A DNA stretch of 64,000 nucleotides from Prosopocoilus inquinatus. Taxonomy: Eukaryota > Arthropoda > Insecta > Coleoptera > Lucanidae. The stretch's first letter is position 1. Each line of letters starts with the position of its first letter. The stretch lies in the NCBI GenBank assembly GCA_036172665.1, contig CM069875.1, positions 24,025,806 to 24,089,805 on the forward strand, written 5' to 3'. The position numbers and the translations under genes are program-made. A model generated the notes under the pieces. The model ran no database searches. It was not told the origin of the DNA and was given only the letters and a program-made list of their open reading frames with translations. Shown in pieces: positions 10,422 to 22,314 of this stretch.

Positions 10422-11960
10422 CGGTGGTGTCGAAAAGTTTTAAGACGAAATGAAATACTCCTGACCTGCTTTTATGGTACGGCCGGCGGCAAGCCTAATA
10501 AATAAATATTGGTTACGGTTTCCAGTAAGAATAACAGGTATCGTTGGTCCTATGACAATATACATACAATGGAATGATTATCTCTTTCGGTAGCATGTGT
10601 TCTGGTTTCCATTTAACAACGAAATTAAACAAAACTTTCCGACACATGAAATTGTTCAATACTAAAAGATAATTAGTTCGCAGCTTCTTATACAGAGAGA
10701 AAAATCAATAGTAAAAATAACACAAATTGTAGTCAGAATAAAGACAGAAACAAATTGTAACAAATATTAACACAATTGTAGTAAATATTAGCACACTTGT
10801 AGTAAATAGTCCGACAATTGTGCGAATATTTGCTACAATTTGTTTCCGTCTTCATTCTAACTACAATTTGTCTTACTTTTTACTATTTATTTTTCTCTGT
10901 GTACCTAGACACTAAATTGGGATATTACCGGTATTACCGGAAATTTTCCAGAATATCAACATTTTACAAATGTAATAGGATGTAGAGGTATAAAATCATT
11001 CCTGCGCAAGATAATTAAACAGGATTAAATATTAGGGACAATATCCAACTTTGTATTAATTTTCATTTTCTTATTAGATGCTTAAATTCCTCAATTTGCG
11101 TTTAAATGTCCGGTTTCATGAACAAAAATTTGCATCACTTTTAAGAATATTCTTTATCATACGTTTTGTACATACATTTGTTTCCCCATTCTTAAATTGA
11201 CTTAACGCTTCCTTAAAGTCTGATTATCAAAACAGCCATAAGTCCAATTAAAAATTAATGTGTCATTAAAAATACTTTGTTACTCATTCGATTCATACAG
11301 AAAAAAAATAGGATAATAAAATAATTTTGGTTTATTTAACTCGTTTTGTTTGACTCTGTATAATAGTTTGATCTAAATTAGCGTTGGAAATTTTTAATTG
11401 CAACACATGAAACATAAAAAGTATTTTCCTTTTCTGATCACTTCGTTTATTTATTATTCAACAACAATAACACGTTCAAACTTAAATTTAAATTTAAATA
11501 CATTCCGAACTTATGGCAGTTTAAAACATTTTGATTTAATATCTTTCAATTTTGTTAACAATTTAAATATAAAAATCTAAATTGAATCATAAAAAAAAAA
11601 AACAGAATATAACAAAACCCGGGTAGGTATTATTTTTATTAACATTAAACTAAAAACAACAAACTAAACTTGACTTCACAAAATATAACTATATTCCTGA
11701 ATTAATTTTATTAATAATTACTGTCATAATACATTACAAATTACGCAGTTCTCATTACCTGGAATTTCGTTATTCAATGCTTAACAGATTACCTGCTCTC
11801 GTGAATGAATTATGACCCTGCTCATCCCCTGGTCAAGAGAGGGAAAGAGAAACGGGGAGGCTCGAATGCAGAAGGTTCTAAATTCAGACGGGCTATTTCA
11901 ATAAGGCTCAAATTCCAACAGATTTACCGCTTTTCGTCTTAAAAGTTTTCGACAGTAGTG
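10422..11960. mobile_element. Tc1-like non-autonomous element
   Basis: The terminal inverted repeats (CGGTGGTGTCGAAAAGTTTT and, at the other end, CACTACTGTCGAAAACTTTT) extend through TAAGACGAAA and are flanked by TA on both sides (10420-10421 and 11961-11962). It is 1539 bp and includes an inner foldback (10692-10902). No transposase frame survives. Confidence 0.7.
10692..10902. repeat. Foldback MITE inside the Tc1-like element
   Basis: ACAGAGAGAAAAATCAATAG at the left pairs with CTATTTATTTTTCTCTGT at the right, and the inner parts (ACAAATTGTAGT and ACTACAATTTGT) pair as well, making one hairpin of about 210 bp. Confidence 0.7.
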
Positions 11961-11974
11961 TATAACTGGCCCTA

Positions 11975-13244
11975 AATCGTACACACATTTTTCAGATATA
12001 AATTTAATTGAATTATAAATATTTTTTTAAATCTGACTGTGCAATTACTAAATATATTGAATTATTATCATTATATTCTAAAAGAATTCTGAAATAATAT
12101 TTGAATTTTAAAAATGGAAACCAGGTACAACATTAAAAAAAAAATTAAATTAAACTATTTAAAATGTGTTTGGTTTTTTTTATATTTTAATCTTTAAATC
12201 TGGTCTTATTCATATGCAGTTTAAATGCAGAATTGTGTAGATGATTAAATACAATATTTGTTACTCACTCAATATGTTCTTGAGAGTTCGCATTTTTCGA
12301 AAACTAACAATGTTTGCCAGCAGTTCCACAATCTATTAAACGTAACAAATTCACTTCAAAGCGAAATACTTTTCCTTGTATATTTTTCCATTTATATAGC
12401 GCAAATAATGAGACTTCGCGCGAAAACGCTAACTGATTTAACAGCGCGAGTGAAACGAGTGAGTTGATGATATTTTGGCGAAACTAAGTGGTACTGGGTA
12501 TTCACGTAAGTACGTACTTGTTCTTATGTAATCGTTAATTTATTGTATTATGAATGCTTCGAACGTACGGCGATAAGTTGAGAAATTATTACACTGTCAA
12601 ATATGCATTTAGCACGTTTTAGTCATTCGTTTAATGATGTGATTACCGGTTTGTTTTTCTAGTTTTTCACACTTGCTGCGGTTAAGACCTAAACCAGATA
12701 TTTACATTCGTTTGATTACTTACTTTATTAAAGCCTGAGGCTAATATGTAAATCAACTTCGTGGAAATATGATTAACCTGGAAAGCAACAAAATTTCCAG
12801 GGAGATGAATGTGTTCTATTAAGTTCGAAAATAATTCTAAAATAATAACTTTAATTTAAAATCAAATATCTTACAAATTACTTCTATAAAGTAATTTAAG
12901 TATCAAGTGCTCCAAACTTGAGTGTTTCTTCTGTGAGGCCTATGGGAATAGCATGAAGAAAAATACAGGTTACGAAAATGATACTAAGCTTCATTTTAAA
13001 ATTATTTTCAATTGTACAGAGTGTTCCAAAAAATAATGTTATTTACCATTAACACTCGTGGTTGTTTACTCCGCATTTATTCTCGATCTGTCATGTTGAC
13101 TGTTTCATGTGACACATATTACATATTAATATTACATATATTAAATTTCGTAATTTTTAAAAATCAAAATGACTTAATAAATTTGTTCGAAGAGAGTTTC
13201 TGGCCGATTAAGTTTATTGGCTTATCGGCGTCATTCAGGAAATA
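11975..13244. other. Intergenic, no gene seen
   Basis: AT-rich. I find no coding sequence or clear element. Confidence 0.4.
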
Positions 13245-13887
13245 CAGTAGTGTCCGGTTATAACGAACCCTGAAATTGTATCAAAATACGTTTGTTATTT
13301 CCGGAGTTCACTATAATAGGTAGTTTAAAACAAAGTGTGTTTTTAATAGTTACTTTTTTATTTTATATGAAATAAGTATTGTAAAAGATAACATAAATCC
13401 TTTGCGAAACAGTTATGTACATATGCTTAAAAACACAAGTCTACATAATAAAATCAGTTATTTTTTAGTAGATATTTGTTCGTTAATTTTGAAGAACAAA
13501 GAAACTATTCCAAACACGTTCTGGAATTGCATGTGACTCTAAACAGTTGCGAGTTTCTGCCATTTTTTGGAGCATTTGACTCTGTCACTGGTGAAAATGC
13601 TTGCAGTCACTGTTTCAATATTCTGCTCATGCTGCTATGTTATTATCAACCCTAACATATTCTTTAAAGATAAATCGGGGAAACCCCTCCAAAGTTCGTT
13701 ATAAAAGAAAACTTGTATCACATTTTAAGTCATATCTGGTTCACATCCGAAAGTTCGTTATTAGCGAGTTCGCTATAATCGGGAAAAAAATATATTGAGC
13801 TTATAGAAAAATTTTCGTTGCTTGAAATATAGGACGTTATAGCGGGAAGTTCGTTACAAACGGGTTCGTTATAACCGGATTTTACTG
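13245..13887. mobile_element. pogo/Tigger-like MITE
   Basis: The ends CAGTAGTGTCCGGTTATAAC and GTTATAACCGGATTTTACTG are inverted repeats flanked by TA (13243-13244 and 13888-13889). The CAGT...CCGGTTATAACGAA end is characteristic of pogo/Tigger elements. Further TTCGTTATA repeats lie inside. It is 643 bp with no transposase. Confidence 0.75.
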
Positions 13888-13929
13888 TATTTTATTAAGA
13901 AAATTCATTGTAAAAAGTTACGGAGCAAA

Positions 13930-14596
13930 TTTGTTGTATTTGAGGAGCTATTGAGTATTATCGATGCGTATCGAAATATTGGATACCGAATATCGATACG
14001 TACGGAAATATCGGATATCGATACATATCGAAATATTGGATAACAAATATTGATACGTACCGAAATATCGAATATCGATACTTATTAAAATATCGAATAT
14101 CGATATACCAACACTTACTGAAACATCGAATTACAGACTAATTAAATATTTATTTATTTGTATCTATTTGTATTTATATGGTTGAGGAGTCGGCGTTATT
14201 ATTTAAACTTATTCCAGCTCTATTTTTTATCTCCTTTTGTTTAAGTAAGAATAAAATTATTGTTTTTGGTTTTCTGTTCTTTGATTCTTCAGCTTAACTT
14301 GTTAGAATATATTTTTTAATATAGGTAAAGTGTGTTTCTGAAGTCATAAATTTTCAACATGAACCTGCAACTTACGAATTCGGTTAAATTAAACGAATTA
14401 TTCCTAAACATTTAAAGACGCACATACAACTTTAAAAAAAATCCGAGTTAATTACCAGTGTGCGCAACGATTCGATATATCGATTAGATATTTCTGTACG
14501 TATTGATAAGTACCGTCCGATATATCGATACGTATCGATACAGAACTCGTATTGAAATTCGGTACACAATTTCCCTCTATCGCCCACCACTACTTA
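13930..14596. mobile_element. hAT-like TATCGATA-rich element, copy 1
   Basis: It has blocks of TATCGATACG-type repeats at both ends (about 13960-14110 and 14470-14560) and the right end ATCGCCCACCACTA. The interior matches, in reverse orientation, sequences on both sides of the insertion at 56381-57293. The TAGWGGTGGGC-type end resembles hAT elements. No transposase is visible. Confidence 0.6.
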
Positions 14597-15325
14597 TAAC
14601 TCCTTTATTATTCACTTTTGGAAAAAAAATTATATAAAATGTGACCTTATTTTTTGATGTTCTATTTACCCTGAAAATATCGGGAGACATTAGACAGAGG
14701 TTACCGGTTGCAAACTGTCTTTGATTGTAATAGGATGTCAATTATTTTAGACTTTCAATTATATTGAAACGCACTATACTTATACTATCTGACATCGCAG
14801 CTGGCAGATGTGAAATGTTAAAATATAAAAAGAATACCCGCAGGTAAATATAGCACCTACAGATGTATCGTCAGTTTTACGAGGAAGTAGCTATATATTT
14901 TCAAAAAAAAAGACTTATTAAAAACTCCTTTCAACTATACAGGTTGTTTATTTATTAATTTACACACCAAACTTATGTTTTTAATAAAATATCAAACATC
15001 TGATGTGTTGAAAATGATGTGACAATTTATTGATTTATTTTTATTAACTTCTGAATTACTTCGTATTCTGTGAGTCAAGTTAAATAATTAAAAAAATATT
15101 TTTTTTGTAGTAATTTTACCAGCTCTTTAAATACTACGTAAATATACACGATAAGGTCTATCCGTACAGCATTTTCGACTGTTTTGAAACTGTTAGAACC
15201 ACTTGCTGGCCGAAATGATAATCGAGCCAAGGGCCAACAACTTTGATGAATGTATGCTTTTGACGGTTTCAAACTAATTAAAGGCTTCTGTGCGAACAGG
15301 TATAACATGTTTCATATCATTTAAT
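14597..15325. other. Intergenic, no gene seen
   Basis: AT-rich sequence with no convincing frame. The 77-codon minus-strand frame at 15075-15308 resembles nothing I know. Confidence 0.4.
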
Positions 15326-15520
15326 GCCTAAAAGGTCCAAGTGGTGAGAAGACCGACCTTACAATCGCAAGGTAATGGATTCGAACCGCGCTCGAGATAT
15401 TTTTCGGAGTGATCGATATTCACTTCGTATACCCTTCAGGTTGGGATGCAATTCGTCACTCCTTCCTCTTCAACGGCAAGGACGTAACAAAGCCGTGGAA
15501 CGCTTTACAATTTCCGTTTC
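15326..15520 (+). mobile_element. tRNA-derived SINE, copy 1
   Basis: It has a tRNA-like head with an A-box-like GGTCCAAGTGGTGAG and the B box GGATTCGAACC (15377-15387). The body is shared with the SINE at 21571 (CTTCAACGGCAAGGA and AAAGCCGTGGAA). The 3' part is lost or diverged. Confidence 0.7.
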
Positions 15521-16340
15521 AAATGATCTTTTTACGTTTTAGATTGAAAATAATCACTTTCATAAATTGAAATTAATTTGATTTACTCAATAAGAAATGA
15601 AAAGAATAGACAAATTAAATTTTAAAAAATGAGATAAGGAATGAGGTTAGAAGTAAAAAAAATATTTAAATAGATTCTCAAACCTGCTTGTCCTGCTTTC
15701 GAGATTTGAAGAATTGGAGGCATGGAGGCAGTAGCCTAATCTCTAGAAAGTATATTCAAGTGTTTTCAACTTTTCTTTCTTTTTTCTTATTCTTTCTTTC
15801 AGTTATAAGACCCATACGCGTTTCTCGGTAGCTCAATCAGCAGTTTCTGTTAATTTATCCTCACATTTCTTAACAATTTACATCAAACAAACATATTTCG
15901 TACCCCCTCCCTAATCGCCAATTCTCCAAATCTCCAAAGCAGGGAAAGCAGCTTAAAAATAGAGACGGAATAGAGAAAAACCAACGAAAAATCAAAATAA
16001 TGATATAGAGTCATAATTCGAATAGCATTCGAAGCTGAAAACATTTATTTCGCAACGTAATGTGTTAATCTTTTTTAACATATTCAAGTTGTTAAAAGAG
16101 TCTGAACACTGATTTATCACACCGGTGAATCTCGTTCTCGTATCATTGGTAATCATGAAATTAGTCTACGCAATTATTTTAAGAAATAAAATATAAACTC
16201 TCCAATGTCTTTTAGAGATGCGACAAACGCACACTGATAAAACGTAACCTTATGATTAAAGCACGGATTTGGATGCATTTTAGATATTGTCAAAATTTTA
16301 GTTGAACCGGCGCAGCGCGATATGAAGTTATGATCATAAC
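15521..16340. other. Intergenic, no gene seen
   Basis: No gene or clear element. Confidence 0.4.
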
Positions 16341-16536
16341 CAAGAAAAAGAATTCAGGCCACTTGCTCCGCGAACGGTACGAAAATTTAGTATTCGAACT
16401 GTATCAGCCTCGCCCATAACGTGCGAACGCTCGCATTGCACTCCCTCCCCTTCCACTCAATAATAATTCGATGCATCGCGTAGTACATTCGACGTAAAAA
16501 GCGTCCAACACTAAGTGGCCTGAATTCTTTTCCCTG
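16341..16536. mobile_element. hAT-type MITE, copy 1
   Basis: Inverted repeats (CAAGAAAAAGAATTCAGGCC against GGCCTGAATTCTTTTCCCTG) are flanked by a perfect 8-bp duplication ATCATAAC (16333-16340 and 16537-16544), as in hAT elements. It is 196 bp and non-coding. Relatives lie at 49915-50128 and 58507-58896. Confidence 0.8.
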
Positions 16537-18670
16537 ATCATAACATACAAATGCACTTATATCCGTATAATATTTGCTACTAAGAATAGTAAACAGTAAA
16601 CAACTAATGTAAAAGGAAAAGTAGTATAATACATTATTTTCAGCTATCTAGGATAAAGGATGTAAGTAAATGACATTACATAAGTAAAAGTTATGCAGAT
16701 GAATTCATTACATTTCTTTAGTCATCGTAGTAACCTTCCTTTTAATTTGTAATTTCCAGGGTCGCCGAGAAAGGTTGCCGGGCCCGGGGAAGAACAAGGT
16801 TGGTGGAGTTGGGCTGTGTATTAGAAGGTTGCCTTGATCCAGAGGGGAGGATTTGGGTACGTAAATCGTTACGTCACACACATGAAAAATTCCATAGAGT
16901 ATATTAACCAGGTTTTTGCATTATATTATCAATAGTATTATAAATTTGATTCCATTTTTAGTGAATTAGATTAGCCTTTAGAAAACAGATTAAAATTTAC
17001 TCTATGTATTTACTTCACTGTGACAGATAGAAGTTTATCAGTAACCAACCTTGGGGAAAAATATTACTTGTGCTCTAAATTGTAGGAGGATGACCGGGTT
17101 CCAGTGATGTGATGAGCGCGCCCTTGTAAATCCCGGGCTCGGAGAATTCACCCCATCATCCCCCTTCGCTCCGCGCCACTTAAATAATATGTTTCCTTTT
17201 TTTTTTCTTTTAATTAGTTATTAATTATTAATAATATTATGAAATTACGACTTCTTTTTTTAATCATTGTTTAAAATTAACTAAAACAAATAACGCAATT
17301 TTTTGTTGATTAAAATTTTGTAAACATGCAAATAATATTCATTTATGGTGATTTTCATGTTATTAATGTAATTTCAATAACAATAATTATCAAAACTCTT
17401 TTTTACAATATTCTCTGTACTCTATGAATTTTTAATTATCTGTCCTATTGGTTAAAATATTTTCTCTTCGATTTTCATTTCTTAGATTTTGAGCGTGCTG
17501 TAAAGCTGTAAACAATATTAATTTAACGTTTCATTCGCAACTAATAACACAAATAACAAGTAATGGCTTCACAATATTTTGCATTTAGAAAAACAAGTCA
17601 TTAATTTGAACAATGTTGCTAAAGACATTAACGTTGTCTTTCGAGCACCACAAGGAAATTTTTGTGAAGGATAAAAGCTTTTAAAAAATAAACTACAGTT
17701 GCTGCAGAAAAATGAAGCATGTGCCTCTTAAAATAAATATGTTTACGAACTGCAATTAAGAGTTAGGAAATAACTTCAATAAAATACCTTTACACCTAAC
17801 ACAGACCTTCAGTAATACGCAGACGCATTTATTATCCGATTCAAACATAAAAGAAAAATATCTGAATTGTAAAGTTAAAATAACGTGCAATTAAGCAGCA
17901 ATTATCGTAATTAAACAATTACTCTCAAAGATAACACAATCTCTTCCATACTCCATACTAATAACAGATATGATATAAGATATAACTATATTTAATTGAT
18001 TAATATTCTTATTTTTTAGGAGATTTAATAATTGAAATATTACTTGTATTTTCGTAAACTTCGTAATCCATTCGCCCAGTTTTCTGTAACTGCCCACAAC
18101 TGACAACAGAAAACGCTGCAAATTTGTTGAACCCTAGATGGAAGAAACGAAATGAAAATCATTTCTAACTTCTTAACTTTCTATTACTGTTAGCCACGAT
18201 TGTCAAAGACAAACACGTAACCCGATCATTTCTTTTGAAATACTGAACGAACTGTACCCGTGTTATGTTATCACATCACACAACATATGTTGATAAGACT
18301 TTTTTTATGTATAAATTTTCAATTTGAATGAGAATTTTAAGTGAAAGATATAGGCAAACATTATTTACATTGTTATATTAAAGTAGTAATTCTGTGATGT
18401 GAAAATAAATTAATAAACTTTGCACGTTAGTAATAATTGTTGCAGTTTCAACTTCAGCAATTTTCCTTGTCTGTTAGTTATAATCCTGAAATATTTACTT
18501 AGGACTTCTAAAACGTTATCTCTATCAAATATGTTTATAATCATCGTATATCGTATGTGTAACTTAATTTACACAACAAGTATTTAGAAAAACTCACAGT
18601 TATTCAAGAAAAAGCAGAAACAGATTGATGTTTCACAAAATTCTTGTATGTAAACATATCACATGCGTTA
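16537..18670. other. Intergenic with two GC-rich islands
   Basis: No gene is seen. Two GC-rich patches stand out in AT-rich sequence: about 16758-16860 (GCCGGGCCCGGGGAAG) and 17084-17175 (AATCCCGGGCTCGGAGAA). They may be the two ends of one unclassified element, or SINE remnants. Confidence 0.4.
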
Positions 18671-20267
18671 TAGGGATGGCAAAAAAAATATATATCGATA
18701 TATCGGCTCATATGATATATCGTTGACCATGTATCGATACATTCGATATATCGTTACAAAAATATCGATATCGATATATTAAACTGATTGTAAAAAAAAG
18801 GTAAATAAAAATAAATTCCAGCATATTTAATAGATTTCAATTTATTAATAAAGTAGGTTTTATTTTAATATAGTCGCCCAAAAATGAATAACATAACTAA
18901 TAACGTTAATTAATAGGCAAAATATTTCCAAATTTTTGCGGTGGTGAAGTTATGACTTTTTATTAAATAATTTGTAAACACAAGTCCCAATTAAAAAAAA
19001 AAATAATTTTTAAAATCGCACCTCAAAAGTCAAATCGTTGCTTCCGCAAGTCACAAGAACGAACGACAAAAAAGTTTTTTCTCGGCTGTTATAAAATCAA
19101 ATTGTTCGGGGATTTACATACCAAATCCAGGCCAAATCTTTAAAAATAGACTTTATAGGGATGCACGGTTGTAGGTTTCTGCAAAAGTTCAGCATAACTT
19201 ATTTTTAGTAATTAACGTGTTTGGCATCTACTATTTAAGCAACAAGTTGCACTTATATATAAACAAATTAACCAACATTTCCAATAAACGTTAATTTAAA
19301 ATTTTCGTTGTGATTACCTACATAAATATTCGGAAATATAATGTGTTCATTTGAATTTGTGATCTAGTGAGCTTTGACGGCTGTGTATGTATGTCGTAGC
19401 TTATGTCACACATACTTTGATGTCAGTCTGTTTGTGTGTCATACGTGTTTGTTACTAGCCTAGAAGTATTCCATAAAATCGTGCTTAAAACAAACATGTA
19501 TTTCTAAGAATTAAAAGAAATTTTCACAATGGGGTTAAAATAAAAAATAACTGTTATCATAAATTTGTGTATTATTTTCGGCAAATGTCAAATTAAAAGG
19601 TAAGCCCTATGATTTAATTCACGACATGAGTTTAACAGTTCCAACGATCACTAGACTATAAATTCAGATGAATACAAGTTATGTCCTTGGATGCCACTGA
19701 TATTGGTTTTTAAAATTTGAGAGAGAATTTAGCTAAGTACAGTTCTGCAATCGATAGTAATAACTTCAACATCCTTGTAATAACTCTGTGTATTTTATCC
19801 TTGTCGACAGTATAATCAGAATTTATAAAAAAAAAAACCGAAAAAACTCTGACGATGAAGGCAACTTCGAAACAATAGGGTACATGAACATTTTTTTTAA
19901 GAATTTTATTTGAAAGTAGGTAAAAATACGATAATTTAGATATATTTCTTTTTTTTAATAAATGAATATTAAAGTCGTAAAAAATTAAAGAAATTTGAAT
20001 TGATTAAATTCCCGCCAAAACGCACATTCTGACCGTGTGATGTCAATGTTCATATGCTGTCAAATCGTAATAACTGAATAAAACTCAAGAAATATAATGC
20101 TAAAGAGAAATGAGAAAGAAGTTGTTATCAATGAAAAGTAGTCATGAATTTTTATTATCATTTTACTTTATTTGATTAAAAAAATAACATTTAATAAGGC
20201 AATAACATTATTTGATAATCTACTAACGTAGTCTGTTCGAGTTCTCGCAAGGACAATCTGAGAACCA

Positions 20268-20320
20268 TCAGGAGCATGCGCATTACAAAAAAGTTTTTTT
20301 ATGGTGCGCATGCTCCTGAC
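20268..20320. repeat. Short inverted repeat (hairpin)
   Basis: CAGGAGCATGCGCA and TGCGCATGCTCCTG are perfect inverted arms separated by about 22 nt of T/A-rich loop. Confidence 0.6.
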
Positions 20321-20379
20321 GATTATAAGACGATTGTGAATTGAAAATATGGAAAAAAAACGCAAACACAAAAGAACAT

Positions 20380-21300
20380 CGATGATTAAGACGAACAAAA
20401 ACCAAATTAATCTCCAGACGAAAAATTAAATTAAAAATTAAACAAATCTGTAAACAAAAAATAATTTTAAAAAGGCATCAATCGACAAAATGTGAAAAAT
20501 CAATTTGATGAATATAAACAAAAGAGAAATGTATATATAAAATAAATTAAAAAAAAATACCAGAATACCAAGATGAACAAAAAAATATAAAATCGTCGAA
20601 TTTTTTTGCTAATAAAAAGAAGCACACAGGAAAAGAGAACTATCAAAATGAGTCAAAAGACAAAATAAAAATACATAGCGCAAAAGTATAAAGAATAGAA
20701 AAAACAAAAAGTTGGACTGCTTAGATGAATGAACCAAAAACAAAAGACTCTCCACTAACCAGACGAAAAAAAAAACTAGTATAAAATAAAAGGCAACTTA
20801 AAGAAGCGACAACAGTCAATTAATTAGATAAAAATAAACAAAAGAGTATAATACAAAGTATAAAATAAATTAGAAAAAAAAAAAAAACAGAAGTACCACC
20901 ATGTTAAGAAAAGTAAAAATCGACGAAAGTTTTTGCAAATAAATACAATTCATAAGAAACAAAAGAAAACTGTAAAAACAAGTTAAAATAAAGAATAGAA
21001 AACACAAAGGAAGTTCGACTACTTAGATGAATGACAAAAACAAATGACTCTCCAGACCAAAAAAAAACTAGTAAAAACAAAAGACAACTGCAAAAAAGCG
21101 TCAACCAAAAAATGTGAACAATCTATTAGATAAAAATAAACAAAAGAGATATACAAAGTATAAAATAAATTTAAAAAAAAAAACAAGTATCACGATGTTA
21201 AGAAAAATGAAAATCGACGAAAGTTTTTGCAAATAAATACAAACTCATAGGAAACAAAAGAAAACTGTAGAAGCGTATCAAAATAAAATGCAGAAAGCCA
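20380..21300. repeat. A-rich degenerate tandem repeat, about 300-bp period, about 3 units
   Basis: Blocks such as AGATGAATGA...GACTCTCCA (about 20722 and 21026) and AATAAACAAAAGAG...AAGTATAAAATAAATT (about 20515, 20830 and 21135) recur every 300 or so bases. The plus strand is extremely A-rich and T-poor, with no coding capacity. Confidence 0.6.
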
Positions 21301-21570
21301 ATTTGATTAAAAAAATTAAATAGCTAATCTTTAAAAATAGATTTTAAAAATAGATTTTATGGGGATGCATGAAAGTTCAACATAACTTGTTAATTGTCTT
21401 TACTACAGGGCAGGCGTAAAAGAAATTAAAAAAATATTTTAAGTGGTTTTCTCTATCATCGCGGTAACAGATTTTATTGTTCTCTGCAACTGCGCAGGGT
21501 AAAAAACGATAGGTTATTCGAAAATATATCGACACATTTACCAATATATTGAATTATAATATCGATAATA

Positions 21571-21850
21571 ACGCCTGAACGGTCCAGTGGTAAGGGACCG
21601 GCCTTGCAATCTTAAGGTCGTGGGTTCGCACCCGCTCGGGATATTTCTCGGCGGTCGTTACTCACTTCAGGTGCCCTTCAGTGTTGGGGAGAAAATTCGA
21701 CACTGCTTTCCCTTCAACGGCGAGGAGGTTTGGAAGTAACAAAAGCCGTGAAATACTTTACGCACACAAAAATACACTTCAGTTCCTGAGGTCCTGACAA
21801 GTCCATGACTTAGGACCCCGTTGGGGAAAACACCACAGAAAAAAAAATAT
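21571..21850 (+). mobile_element. tRNA-derived SINE, copy 2
   Basis: It has a tRNA-like head (GGTCCAGTGGTAAGGGA A box; GGTTCGCACCC B box at 21623-21633), a non-tRNA body and an A-rich tail. It lies tail to tail with the minus-strand LINE, whose trinucleotide tail starts at about 21850. Confidence 0.78.
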
Positions 21851-22314
21851 AATAATAATAATAATAATAATAGTCTTTATTCGATTAAACTTACCATTAC
21901 AAATAGGAGAAGAGATAACAAATTAACTAATTAAAAAGTAAGAATGACCGAACCACAGGGCGAGCTTCAGGCTTAGGAATAATCCTACCTGCTTTACAAG
22001 CTAACCATGATTGCTAGAACAGATTAAAAGAAAAATAGGACTGCCTACATTACAATTCTGCGACAGGCGAAAAAGCTTAGAAATTAAACGCAATTTAATA
22101 AAAATATTACAACTAAAAATCGAGCAATCAATTAACGTTGTATGAAATAACTAAAGCATAATGAAAAAAAAACACATATTCAATGAGCGAAAGAAAAAGC
22201 TATTTGTGTTCTAAAGAGCATATCTACATATAACAAAAAAAAAATAGAACACATATTAAATCGTTAATAAGTTATTATTACACAAGGTAATTAGTATAAG
22301 AATTTTCGCACACA

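Larger units (their letters stand above)
10239..11974. mobile_element. MITE interrupted by a Tc1-like element
   Basis: The ends GGGCCAGTTGTACC (10239 on) and GTATAACTGGCCC (to 11974) are inverted repeats. Subterminal GGTTCAAGGGAAC and its complement also pair. Removing 10422-11960 plus one TA leaves a short, nearly palindromic MITE of about 200 bp. Confidence 0.65.

Noticed and set aside
21571..21650. Possible functional tRNA gene
   Set aside because: It has A- and B-box-like sequences but no proper acceptor stem or anticodon arm, and it is followed by a SINE body shared with a second copy at 15326.
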